DNA from: Harmothoe impar
Taxonomy: Eukaryota > Annelida > Polychaeta > Phyllodocida > Polynoidae
Direction of reading: 5' to 3'
DNA length: 64,000 bases
NCBI GenBank assembly: GCA_947462335.1
Contig: OX381716.1
Location: 9,868,861-9,932,860, forward strand
Every line of letters begins with the position of its first letter. Position 1 is the first letter of the stretch. Positions 23,909 through 34,767 of this stretch are shown piece by piece. Position numbers and translations under genes: made by a program. The notes below the pieces were generated by a model, which searched no databases, was not told where the DNA came from, and saw nothing but the letters and a program-made list of their open reading frames with translations.

Positions 23909-25054
23909 GCGGTGTTGATTAATTACACCACATGTTAAGCAGCATGAGATCAATCCTCCTCAAAAGCGTCAAGGCTCAAAGTCCTGTTGGACGGGAACCC
24001 TGTGTTGCTTTCGAGGACGAATGGTTGAGTGATCCTACCGATCCGTCAGAGGTTCTGACTTTATATAGCTTTTATATCGCTTTAGATATGGTGTAGTATT
24101 TTCAATCTCACTATAGTTTAGTTGATATTTCAAAGAATCTGCCTCATTCTATCAGAAATACACAACGTTGACATGTTTCTTATATTCAATATATTAGAAG
24201 TGTGCTTTGTTGCTTATTATAGGTCATTATGCGTTTAAAATGTTCGCGAGTATCGTGGAAATGTACAAAAACCCTATTGTGGCGTCATCTGACGAAAAGA
24301 GCGGAGAACTATACTAGAGCATGTAATCGCCAGACTAGCAGGCGGCGGCAGAGTGGTCAAAAGACAATCTCGTAGTAGTAGGTCTACTTGCATGTTGAGT
24401 AGCCGCCCTTGTGGTTGTAATTACCTAGCCTAGTTGACCCTGCCGGCCTGGTCAAGTGAAATTAGTAAGGAGACCACCCATTAACGTGCTCCACAGTCTT
24501 TAGACAGTTAAGACTATAGTCAAGACTGGAGAATTTGGCGAGACGCCCCTCTGGGAGGTCATAATCCTCAATGTTAGGTGTTAGCTCATTAACATCAGAT
24601 ACCATATTAACAACCCATTTAAATGTTCATTTTAATAGCAACTCACCCTATTCTGACAAAATCCTATTAGCAGGTAACCTCTGTGTAAACCATACTGCAA
24701 ACATCTGCTACTTCCAGCGTCTGCCTCGTGACTGATAGTGTACAACAAGACGAAGTGGGCAGAGATTAGAAAAAATGAAGCTCTTTATATAGCCGAGAGA
24801 GCAGCTAATCTGGATGTTCTAAGCTTGTTTTCACCTAGAGCTCCAACCCTCTTCCAGAGAGAATCAAATCGCTTTTCACCTGAACCCTTCCACCCCTAAT
24901 CCATCAGCATGAAAAGAGAATTAACGAGTGTAACGTGCGCTACATGTATATGGGATTATAGCTGGTGAAGAGATAAAGCCGAGTCACCTGTGTATACAAA
25001 GACTACAGGGGGTGATTAACGACAGGTGTGACGCGCCAGCCCGTGAACGGATTA

Positions 25055-25315
25055 AGCCAAAAAAAAATAAAAAGGTATGTTTCAGGTAACATGGGCAGAA
25101 AGACTGGAGTCGGTAGGTCGGATTTTTATTTTATTTTATTTTATTTTTTTAACATGAAAGTACTAGCCATCCTCCGTGGAAATTCTAAAAATGACCCAAA
25201 AAGTATAAAAATATGAAATTTTCTTCAAACTTGCTTAAAAAAAAAACGTAGGGTCGACCCTGTTTTGCTAGGGTTGGTCGGGTGACCTGAAACAAACCTT
25301 TTTTTTTATTTGGCC
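25055..25315. mobile_element. 261-bp MITE with poly-A/T arms, in copy 2 only
   Basis: The ends are AGCCAAAAAAAAA and TTTATTTGGCC, with inner arms GGTATGTTTCAGGTAAC / TGACCTGAAACAAACC. It is flanked by TTA (25052-25054, 25316-25318). Copy 1 shows the uninterrupted site (minus strand CGGATTATC near 10940), proving insertion after the two copies diverged. A related 413-bp element is at 63200-63612. TTA suits PIF/Harbinger. Confidence 0.75.
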
Positions 25316-25318
25316 TTA

Positions 25319-25849
25319 TCTTTCAAGCTGACGCTTAAATTCAACTAGCCAGCCGCCGTCCACACCACTCACTGCGACAAGAGGAGGTGCTGTTGTTTTA
25401 CACTTGAGTCGCTTACCACATGGTCTCTACCTCACAGACAGACACGCGCCCCCTGTAGCTTTTTTTTTTGTTTTTTTTTCTATACACACGCTAATCTCAT
25501 AACCCCCTTATCCGTTATACAGGTAACGAGTATTCTCTTTTAAAATAGCTGCCAGTCAGCTTAGCTCTAGAAGCAAGAAGGCGTGTATAGGTGCCTTATA
25601 AGTCGGCAGGGGGTAAATACTAGTGAAAAAGGAAGGCAGGTGTGCAGGTAGCTTTTCTAACAGACACGTGTGTGCACTAAGCTGCTTAAGTCTAAACCCT
25701 CCCGCAGTAGTCAGGTGGCATGTGAAAACTTACTTAACTGATCTCTTACATTGAGTAGAGTCTCTGTGCTGAGAGAGCCTTTTCAGCCGTTTAAGAGGAT
25801 TAACTAGGACAGGGTACATAAGGAGTGAAACGCCGAATAGCGGCTACTC
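25319..25849. other. copy 2 interior, no gene
   Basis: Matches 10390-10930 of copy 1 in reverse with indels. The orphan gene is missing: the sequence passes directly from the GAGTGAAACGCCG counterpart of 10388 to the AATAGCGGCTACTC counterpart of 9406. Confidence 0.6.
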
Positions 25850-26215
25850 AGTCTCGTGCAGCACAAGCAGCAGCATCTAGCAGCGGCTTCAGCAGCAGCT
25901 GCACGTGCAGCACAAGCAGCTGGCAGCGACTTCAGCAGCACAAGCAGCACGAGCAGCACAAGCCGTAGCATTTGTCAGCAGCATCCGTGACATCGTCAGC
26001 AGCAGCCCCCATGACCTTGTCAGCAGCACAAGCAGCCAGCAGCTGCTGACAGCTGCTTCAGCAGCTGCTGGCAGCTGCTGCACGAGCAGTAGCACAAGCA
26101 GTAGCATCTGTCAGCAGCAGCAGCAGCAGCACAAGCAGCCAGCAGCTGCTGCATGAGCAGCACAAGCAGCACAAGCAGCAGCACCGACAGCAGCAGCAGC
26201 AGCAGCAGCAGTGTG
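25850..26215. repeat. imperfect CAG tract of copy 2
   Basis: Counterpart of 9001-9390. GCAGCAGCA runs broken by AGCAGCACAAGCAGC and CAGCATCCGTGACATCGTC units. Length and unit order differ from copy 1. Confidence 0.8.
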
Positions 26216-26466
26216 GACCACTAAAGTCGAGATGAAGCCTAGTGACATTTGACATGAAGCTTGAAAAACACAGTGACAGGTGACATGAGCAATTCTTAAA
26301 ATCGACATGAGATATGAGCATAATTAAGCGACATCGACATGCGCCATGGCTATTTTTTAAGACAAACATCATATGTCATAGCCTCCTCATCCAAACCTCC
26401 ACTAGTAGTGCTCTATAAGCGCAAGCTGTAAACCCTCTCCTCCCCTCGTGCACACAGGCGAATTAT

Positions 26467-26816
26467 CAGAGTCAGCCAATGGTGTCAATACCCCTCTCAT
26501 ACAAGGGTCGGGCGCTGCTGGACTATAATAGATGAGTCAAGGACCGTTCTACTGAGGGTCAGGCAGGCTAAGTCGGACATTCAATGACAGGTAGGTCTTT
26601 GACAACCTTGCTTGAAAGTCTGGACAGCATTGACAGACTGGGGCATAAGGATCTCGCATGGTCAGACTTTCAAGCAAGTTTTGCTAAAGTCGCGTTATTG
26701 AATGTCCGACCTAGCCTGACCCACAGTAGAACGGTCCTTGACCCGTCTATTATAGTCCAGCAGTGCCCGACCCTTGGCTGAGAGCAGTTTAAGCGCCATT
26801 GGGTGTCTCTGATATT
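26467..26816. repeat. inverted duplication inside copy 2
   Basis: About 120 bp (26467-26587) is repeated in opposite orientation at 26690-26816 around a short spacer. Copy 1 has this segment only once (about 8530-8690). The extra arm is absent from copy 1. Confidence 0.65.
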
Positions 26817-26983
26817 TGCCTCTGTGTAAGATGAGAAAAAAAGTCTGTTGAAAGACTATATTTCAAGCCAGAAAACTGTAATTAGCTTTCCAAGTTGTTT
26901 ATTTAACAATATCTTAGCCTAGCAAGCAGCTGTCAGATGTCATCTAAGAAAAAAAATGTGAGCTGTTAATAGATTCAAGAGAA

Positions 26984-27695
26984 ATTAGTTTACAAATAGC
27001 CCGTGTAAGTACGCCCATGTCTTGCTTATTTCTCATAGGGTTGTAAGATAGTCACATCATGATGCACATCATCATAAACGCGATCATGATACCTTTCATT
27101 GTAAGTAGACTCGCCTCTCTGCCCTCTCTTTTAGAGAGGGCAGAGAAGCGAGTCTCACTCTTAAAAAACCCTGCCCCTCCCCCCCTCCCCCCCTCCCCCC
27201 CCCATGCATCTTAAAGAGTGCCCCCCAGAGTGCCCCTCTCCCCCCCTCCTAGAAAAAAAGAGCCGTATTTTTAAATTATTTTTTAGCAAGCTTTTTCAGC
27301 TTGCTTTTTTTTTCTTTTTTTAAATTTATTTATCCATCAAAATCTCAAGTGACTTATTTTGAAAGCCAACCTAGTAGTCACGTGACCCCCTTAAGTAGGT
27401 CACTTCCCGTCACGTGACCTATTTGAATTTCCCGCCAACATGGTGGTCACGTGACCCTCTTAAGTAGGTCACTTCCGGTCACGTGACCTATTTGAATTTC
27501 CCGCCCAAAGGTCACGTGACCGGAAGTAGGTCACTTCCGGTCACGTGACCTATTTGAATTTCCCGCCAAAAGGGAGGCCTCTCATTGGCTGCTTTTGAAT
27601 TTCCCGCCAAAAGGGAGGCCTCTGATTGGCTGCAGGTCGATTGAGTAATAAACAGTACTTAACTATAGTCCCGTTCCGATACATACTATACTACT
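26984..27695 (-). repeat. right TIR of copy 2
   Basis: Reverse complement of 18280-18994, with the same copy-specific variants and the E2F/CACGTG array facing inward. It is followed by TAAGTG (27696-27701). Confidence 0.85.
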
Positions 27696-27701
27696 TAAGT
27701 G

Positions 27702-27762
27702 CCCGGGTAAAAGCCCCGCTAAATTAAAGAGCGCCCCGGCGCTTTATCGCGATGGTACAGTA
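27702..27762. mobile_element. right part of the MITE split by copy 2
   Basis: Contains AGCGCCCCGGCGCTTTATCG and ends with the inverted partner of the end at 18144. Confidence 0.65.
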
Positions 27763-28886
27763 CTGGCGCTTAACCCATTTGAGGATGGCATCATGCCCTA
27801 ATGCATCATGCTCTTGCTTGGCATGATAGAGATCTTTTGGACAACCTCTCTTCACTCCCTTCATCTAGCTGGCTGATTTCAATTGGTCGGCTCTCCTTTC
27901 TTTACCTTGCTCTAACTTCATGCATATTTCCTAATCTTTGTGTTCCCTGATGGTGATAGAGCTAAATATTCCCTCTATATATTTTCTACTTAACTATTCT
28001 CAACCCTTTTGTCCACCTCTACTTAATACATCTCCCTAGCCCCTGATCCACCTCCCCTGTCATACCTTCTGTGCATACACACCACGCCCCGAGCCATTCT
28101 TCAGGTTGACCTGCTCTAGCATGTCCGTCCATTCTCACCACACCGCGCCTCACCCCGCCACACAGTGCCCCTCCTGATCCCCTACCAGCCAACCATGCGC
28201 TAGTCCCTACCAACCCTCTGCTATACCTACCCCCCCCCCCCCACATAGTCACTACCAAACCTCTGCTATACTAGTCACAAGATACCCCCCAACTCCCTAC
28301 CAACCCCCTGCTATACTAGTTCCAAGATACACCCCCTAGTCCCTACCAACCGGCCAGTCTATAAGAAAACCTGCCAGACACCGGCTATAGCCGACATAAA
28401 GGCTGCCGGTCCAGCAGATTTGTGGTTACTGCCGGTTTAAATGACTGGCTGAAATCCGCAGATCTGTGCCTACATGCTAGATTTTACAGCGGGTAAATCA
28501 GGCCGCTACTTTTTCTACAGCATAAAACATCAGGAGCAAATATTTTGTACAATCTCCTTTAAAATCTAGATATTGAGATGATTAACGCAATTGAAACTTA
28601 TTGGCAACCTTATTCCTTTTCATTATCAGTGCAAACACTTGCTTTATGTTCGATATATAGATGCAAACGTTGTACTCCGGGCCTGCAAAAATTTAGCCTG
28701 GCCTGCAAAAATAAAAGCTGCAGGACTGAATGTCCTGCATGGTGAAAACGTTTTCATATAGACCCAATCATCCCCCCCTTGAGCAAGATAATGTATTTAA
28801 AAGAGTTAGGGTAAATGGCAGCAGAAATATCTATCCATCGATGGCCCCTTGGCACAATTAATTGGTGTAAGCAACCCAACATAGTA
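27763..28886. other. non-coding; short CTACCAACC tandem repeat
   Basis: Between about 28195 and 28355, AGTCCCTACCAACC-CTCTGCTATAC units repeat three or four times at 50-60 bp spacing, with a C run near 28230. The minus-strand frame here is a by-product of this repeat. Otherwise no gene seen. Confidence 0.5.
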
Positions 28887-29440
28887 CAATGGCGACACGG
28901 CTATTTCTTAAAATGGACATGGCGACATGGCAATATCTTAAAAACGACATGGTATATGGCCTTTTAAGTGACATGTGACAAGGCCATTTCTCAATATCGA
29001 CATGTGACATGGGGCTTATAATTAGTGACATGAATAAAAGAATTATCATTTAGCGTTAAGTGTGCTCCCCAACTCTTTCTTCAAATGTCGTTCTTGTGGG
29101 TAGTCAGATTCCATAGGGCCCAATAGTATCAATTATGATGCCCCTACATTTTCCCCTTAATGACACTAGTGACATGGCTTTTTCCTAAGTGACATGTGAC
29201 ATGGCCATTTTTTTAAATCGACATGCGACATGGGGAACACCCCCCCCCCCCCCAGCATAGTATGGCCCTAGACCCTTAAATTCGACACGGCGACATGGAC
29301 CTTTTTTGGCCCTAGTGACATGGGACATGAGGAAAACGTTGATAGTGACATGGGACATAGGGAATTTCTTAAGATCGATATGGCGACATGAGCATTTCTT
29401 AAGATCGACACGGGACATGGGGACCCCCCATCAAAGGCCC
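28887..29440. repeat. GACATG-family repeat
   Basis: Strings of CGACATGxGACATGG joined by CCATTTCTTAAAAT spacers, ending in a ...GACATGGGGACCCCCC tail. The central part (TGACACTAGTGACATGG and GCCCCTACATTTTCCCC) is shared with 13985-14060 in copy 1. Unknown family. Confidence 0.65.
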
Positions 29441-29633
29441 CCATAGTGCTTCAACATGCATGTGGTGCATGAATGTAGTAGCAAGAAGCAATTATAACAC
29501 ATTGGTATGACACATTCCCCATGTGTCAGTACGATACACAAATAATGCATCAGCAGTAGCTACTTGCTATCATTGCTTTGATACAGAAAATAGCCAAAGC
29601 GTTGCGGCACCCTGCCATCCTTAGGGAGTGTTC

Positions 29634-29949
29634 ATTTATTAATTACAGGGGGGGGTGGTGAGATTTCGCGCGGAGAGGCGAAATTTTTTTACGCCCCCCC
29701 CTCGAGAGCGCGTGTAACGTTTCGCGCCCCCCCTCGCCCGAGGCGCCGAAAAATTTTTGCCCCCCCCCCTTTGAACTATAGTAACGCGCGGGCTTTTTTT
29801 CTAAAAAGGGCCTTAAATTTTTACGCCCCCGCCTCAAGGGGGGTCAGAATTTTTTACGCCCCCCCCCCCTCAGGAGGGGTCGGAAATTTTTACACCCCCC
29901 CCAAACCCACCACCCCCCCCCCCCCTGTAAATAATAAATGAACACTCCC
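29634..29949. mobile_element. PIF/Harbinger-like MITE, copy 1 (316 bp)
   Basis: TIR GGGAGTGTTCATTTATT, flanked by TTA (29631-29633, 29950-29952). The interior has long G/C runs alternating with AAATTTTT blocks. Sister copies at 37315-37640 (TTA) and 56363-56677 (TAA) confirm a 3-bp TWA duplication, diagnostic of PIF/Harbinger. Confidence 0.8.
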
Positions 29950-29952
29950 TTA

Positions 29953-30229
29953 AAGGGTCACGCACCCGGCGGCCTCTGGGAGAGTCCATCTGTAGGCAGT
30001 GTGGACGTGGGCGCGTCTTGGCGGGAGATTTGGGCGGGATTTGCCGCATGTCGTCTGCTCAACACGGGCAGGCAGTCACAGGGACATATTGATCACCACA
30101 CGGGGAGTCTCTGCTGTAGGGGAGTGGTGATTGTGTAACAACACTGGGGTGCATCTATAGTGGTGATATCTAATTCGAACCCTATTAAAGGCGGGACCTA
30201 GCAACTTCCACCCCTTTTTATGGGTATAG
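29953..30229. other. non-coding spacer
   Basis: No gene or repeat recognised. Confidence 0.4.
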
Positions 30230-30575
30230 ACCCCTAAATTCGACACGGCGACACGGCCATTGCTTAAAATCGACATGTGACATGTCCATTAAAGTGACAT
30301 ATGACATGGCCATTTCTTATAATCGACATGTGACATGGGGCTTAGTGACATATAGAAAACTTCTTCATATGGAGTACAGTAGGTAACCCAACTTTTTATT
30401 CAAATTTTTGACCCTGTAGATTGTCAATTTTATTAAATGTTACTAAATTTCCCTGGGGCCTGCGGCCCCAAGACCCCAATGTATTAATCCCTTAGTGACA
30501 TGTGTTTTTCCTTGGTGACATGTGACATGGTCACTTCTTAAAATCGACATGCGACATGGGGACCCCCCATCTACC
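30230..30575. repeat. GACATG-family repeat, second copy
   Basis: Aligns over about 380 bp with 38992-39385: start GGGTATAGACCCCTAAA, middle GGGGCCTGCGGCCCCAAGACCCC, end GACATGGGGACCCCCC. Shared defined ends suggest a real mobile family, but I see no TIR or target duplication. Confidence 0.65.
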
Positions 30576-30609
30576 CCCCACTTTTTAGTGGAAGAAGCCT
30601 GCGTGTTAA

Positions 30610-30698
30610 AGGGGCATTCCCACCACTCGCCCTTACCACATAGGAGACTAGAACAGTACTAGAATTGTGAGTGGGAAACGCTTGGTGAGAATGCCACT
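30610..30698. mobile_element. TTAA-flanked MITE, copy 2
   Basis: Near-identical to 578-667; TTAA at 30606-30609 and 30699-30702. Confidence 0.7.
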
Positions 30699-30702
30699 TT
30701 AA

Positions 30703-32656
30703 TATTAAAGTGGTCGGTCACAAGCAAGTTGAACAGATCTGAGGGAGAAACAAAAAGAGGTTCGGCTGCCCAAAATCCATCACCCCCTCCCCCATGTTGT
30801 ATAAAAATGGCCACTCCTTAAGCTGAGGTGGTGGGTGGTGGGTGTGGCGGATTCCAAGTGATCAGAAGGCCGCTGTCTCTCAACTCTGTGGCTCATATCT
30901 CCAGCAGAAGCCGTCTGTGCATGGTTCAGATTGTAATCCACAGTGGTGGATAGCGATGGCAGCTTTCATACAGAGAGGGTATCACCGCGAGGCGCCACCT
31001 CTCCTCTCGTGACAGGATGTTTGGGATTGGAGTAAAGGGAGGAGATGGCTATGGGAGATCATGACACTGGGGTTAATCCAAGTTAAAACGGCAAGGAGAG
31101 TTAGATGCATTATTGCCTGGGGATAGGTGGGTGGGTTGCTAAGGGTGGAGGGTAACACCATAAGGTATGGGGAGGGGGTAGAACAGCTGGCCAATCACAC
31201 ACTGCGGCCTGGTTGGTGGCCGGGCCCGTGTGGGAGGAGAGAGCTTGGCTGTGATTGGCTGCTGTAAGCTGCATGCTGATTGGCTACAGCTGAAGGCTGA
31301 GACGCGGCTCCCACGTGGTGTCACTCTCCCCGCACAGTCACCTCCAGATACTCACATGTCCTGAATGGGCTCAAGCTCCAACCCGTTATCGGGTCTTTAA
31401 GGAAGTGCTAAAGGATGGCACTTGTCACTCACCAGTGCTGCATTTGTGTGCACATCATGTCGACCCTTCAGGAGTGTCTTAAGCCTGTGTCAGCATTCAT
31501 GCACCATGATGCCTTAAACCAAGAATCAAAGCGTTAACAGGGTATTTGTTGACTTTCTTCCTAGGTATAGTTTTGATACCGGAGAATTCGGTGTGGGGAG
31601 GGGTTGTAATGCCAAATAACATGTGCTATCTCATTGCACCATTTGAACTGAATAACCAACTGAAAGTGTCCTTGATTTATAAAGAGCAGCTCACCCTCTC
31701 AGCCATCACAGGTTCATGGCCGTCAGTGGTGATGGACACAAGACCTGGGTGGTACTAAAGCCAACCACAGAACAATTGGGGAGTTATATTCTCTTAATAA
31801 CCTCACAGTTTTATCAATTAAACTTCTCTTTGGTGGCTTCACCAAACCCTCTGGTCTTGCAGCACACAGCAATAACCGTCGGCGATACCAGTTGCTCAGT
31901 TGTCTCCTTAACCCTTAAGGGGCAACACATTGCGTTGATGCAGGTTGTCCCCTTCTTGAAATGAACCACCTGAATCCTACAATATTAATGTTATCTAAAG
32001 GATTGGTGTGATACACCAAGATAGTGCCTACCGAGCTATTGTAATGGAAAAGCACAGGAGACTCACTTGAGCGTAAGTCTAAAACGCGCTCGAACCCAAA
32101 TTCTCTCTCTTAATGGATTCATATAAGGAGGGAGTAACACAGAGAGTAGGGGTGCTTAAATTGGCCCTTAAGGGAATCACCTAGCGAGTTACTCACCCAT
32201 CAGGATTCATGTTTCATGAGTTTCGTTTATTTGTTGCCAGGGCAGCCCCGGTGAGTAACTCGCAGGTCCGATCTGAGCCCTTGGGGTTATAAACTCCTTA
32301 GATTGTGTCTTGAATTACCCAATCACAGGGCTGGGTTTGGGGACATCGACATCTCATTGAAACTAAGTTAATCTAAGGTACCTTACATTTTGGAGTGATA
32401 AAAAAGAAATTAATGTTCTAAGTCGGATAGATACCACTTGGGTTCTATGGCTTTAGACAACCCCGCCATGGTCGGTAACTGACACAGTACCCTCCTGCAG
32501 GTACCTATCCCTGACATAGACCCGGCATACCTCCCTTCCTGTTGGATCTATTGCCCGTTTCCTGCATCTGGGTGCCGCTGGGCACCACTTCCCCCTGTAC
32601 CCCCCCCCCCCCCCTGTACTCCCCCCCTCCCCTCCCCCCCCTCTGTCATCCCACAA
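30703..32656. other. non-coding; CCAAT-rich patch and dispersed repeats
   Basis: 31185-31330 contains CCAATCA, GTGATTGGCTGC and CTGATTGGCTAC with a CACGTG, a promoter-like cluster without a recognisable gene. GCATGATGCAT-family pieces lie at 31430-31530 and 32185-32270. C runs lie at 32598-32642. No supported coding exon. Confidence 0.4.
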
Positions 32657-32850
32657 TAGCGATAAATCGGGTGGCTCCATCTGCGCGGCCATGTTGCCCT
32701 GAAGTCTCATGAGAAAATACGTGCACAGAGCCAAGGTAACGTCGGAAGTGACGTGAAAGGCCCGTGAAAGGTTGAGATCTGCTGGTTACTGAAGGTTACC
32801 TTTCCAGAGCATAATTTACCAGCAGTGTTTATCAACAGCAACATCGTGTC
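32657..32850 (+). mobile_element. relic of an ISL2EU-type left end
   Basis: Begins TAGCGATAAATCGGG and follows the left end of the 36235 element for about 190 bp (GCGCGGCCATGT, then GAGCCAAGGTAACGTCGGAAGT). It stops before the THAP exon, so it is a truncated or internally deleted copy. Confidence 0.6.
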
Positions 32851-33216
32851 ATAATGATCCACAGAGGTTTTTAAATCCCCGACAAATGCACAGGTAAGTG
32901 GTGGGTTTTCTTTGAGATTCACATCAGCCTTGTGATTACAACATAGTAGTGCAACAAGGCACGGGAGCCTGCTTCAAAAACGTTCAGGTCTTGGTACTCA
33001 AAGGGCCTGTGACTGGTTGCCGACATTGACCCTCCATGCATGGGCCTGTATCCCGGCCTGTCTGCAGTAGGCCTACTTTACCTAGCTGTGGTCAGGGAGG
33101 GGGTATTCAACCGCTAAGTGCCAATACCCGGTGCCAATTCGACTAGCCTAACTGTAGTAATAAACTTAGCAGTCATTTATCAAACACCTAACTAAAAACT
33201 GCTAAGGGGACATCCA

Positions 33217-33394
33217 TTAATGTGACTATACATGGGTAAAAATCAACATGGCCGACAAGGGGGCTGGGGTCAAAATCGACGGACACGGTCAATTAGATCA
33301 AAATGTAGTAGATAAAAGTCGAAAACGGCACTCTTCTAAAATTCGGCACGGTGACACAGCAAAAACTACGGGTACCTATTTATAGTTACATTAA
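33217..33394. mobile_element. small MITE (TAATGTGACTATACATGGGT ends)
   Basis: Imperfect TIRs: TAATGTGACTATACATGGGT on the left, inverted GGTACCTATTTATAGTTACAT on the right. The interior holds diverged GACATG-like words. A better-preserved relative is at 58718-58933. Confidence 0.5.
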
Positions 33395-34588
33395 TCATAT
33401 ACGCATTGTCTTGGCCAAAATTGACACCCCCCCGCCCTTACCCCTGTTGCACCATGTACGTATTTGGACTAGCTTCACCCCCCCCCCCCCCCAAAAAAAA
33501 AAATAATAAAGAAATAAGGCCTCTCCAAATAATATCCTATTATTGAGGTATAAAGTAGCTAATGCCTTTAAACAGAGGCTATCAAGTAATGACAGTAGCA
33601 AATCATAATAAATCGGTATATGGGGGTCAGGGGATAGTCCATTTAAAACCCATTATACTCGTGAATGTGAATTCATGTTGTGACCATGCATCATTCGGGT
33701 ACAATATTTGGGAGGCTATCTCTTATAGTCAGTGCTCAAAGAGGGATAATATTTACCATCTGTACGAACTACATATGCCACAATAAGCTTAAATTGTCCT
33801 CGCTCCTTGTTAAATTGTGAGCAGCTGTTGATAATTTTCCTATTTTTCTGTTTTAACAACAACTAACAGATTGGTGACACAAACATGAGTAACCTGGAAG
33901 CAATAAATGGCTACGGTGAGCTAGCTAGTCCCTGTACCTGTCAGCAACTGCCACATCACAGTGACGAAACTTCCGATCAAAGGACTGAGTATCAATGGGG
34001 GTTTCCGTCATTCCCTGTGGACACATAATATTGCATCAAATGGTTGCCAATGTTAATTCAATGTTGAACTGAAGTTTATGCCCACTGGGTAGAGCAAAAC
34101 TAAAAGAATCTGTCAGTGAGTAAATAAATTAGGACCTGGCAGCTCTTAGATAATTACTCCAAATATTCCTCACCAGTTTCCGTCAGTGAGTAACTGAAGC
34201 AGGCATCTGCAACTGACACTTATTGAGTAATATTTTTCCTTTATTTCTGTCAGTGAGTAAATTAATCATGAAAAGTGAACTAACACTGGTTGTAAAGTCA
34301 TTAAAAAAAATCAGGGACAGTCAATGAGTACTTTAAACAGGAATTCGGCCCTGACAGCTGTTGGATAATTTTTTTTTTATCTGGGTGTGATTCACAGGTT
34401 ACAAATGCAAATTTATGGTATTTTGTTTCTTATTTCAGAACCTGATGCCTACTAGAGATAACAGCCAGCGAGGGACGAGCACATGAAAGGGACGATCCAT
34501 ACCAGGGACGAGCGCATGCCATGGATTTGAAATAAATAAAAGATTTTCTTTGGTGTTGTCATTTCAACCTTATAAGATCCCTAACTCT
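33395..34588. other. non-coding; degenerate CTGTCAGTGAGTAA repeats
   Basis: CTGTCAGTGAGTAA or close variants recur at about 34108, 34180, 34245 and 34318, spaced 65-75 bp. No gene seen. Confidence 0.4.
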
Positions 34589-34595
34589 CCCAGGG

Positions 34596-34760
34596 TAATG
34601 TTTCTCCACAAATTTCCTTCCATAAATTTGCGTATTTGTATGCTTAAGTACCAAAATCGATTTCCGTATATATTTGTGAGCCTCCATAAATATATATATA
34701 ATATATATGTACGGACCTCCTCAAATGTGCGGACCTCCGCATATTTGTGGAGAAACATCA
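34596..34760. mobile_element. 165-bp hAT-like MITE
   Basis: TIRs TAATGTTTCTCCACAAAT and (inverted) TGATGTTTCTCCACAAAT. The flanking repeat CCCAGGG, or 8 bp CCCAGGGT if the terminal T belongs to it, lies at 34589-34595 and 34761-34767. A 7-8-bp duplication fits hAT, though the TIR is not a typical hAT end. Confidence 0.6.
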
Positions 34761-34767
34761 CCCAGGG

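Larger units (their letters stand above)
18280..27695. mobile_element. Polinton/Maverick-like non-autonomous element, copy 2 (9.4 kb), inverted
   Basis: Same termini as copy 1, with its own perfect 6-bp duplication TAAGTG at 18274-18279 and 27696-27701. It was therefore a separate insertion, not an inverted duplication of copy 1. The interior runs opposite to copy 1. Differences: it lacks the orphan gene, has three instead of two hairpin modules, has a private block (19871-21003), a MITE inserted at 25055-25315 and an internal inverted duplication at 26467-26816. I recognise no polymerase, integrase or capsid gene. Confidence 0.75.

Noticed and set aside
7886..27695. A single giant palindrome or assembly duplication
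   Set aside because: The two halves differ by many indels, have different 6-bp target duplications and private blocks, so they are separate insertions.
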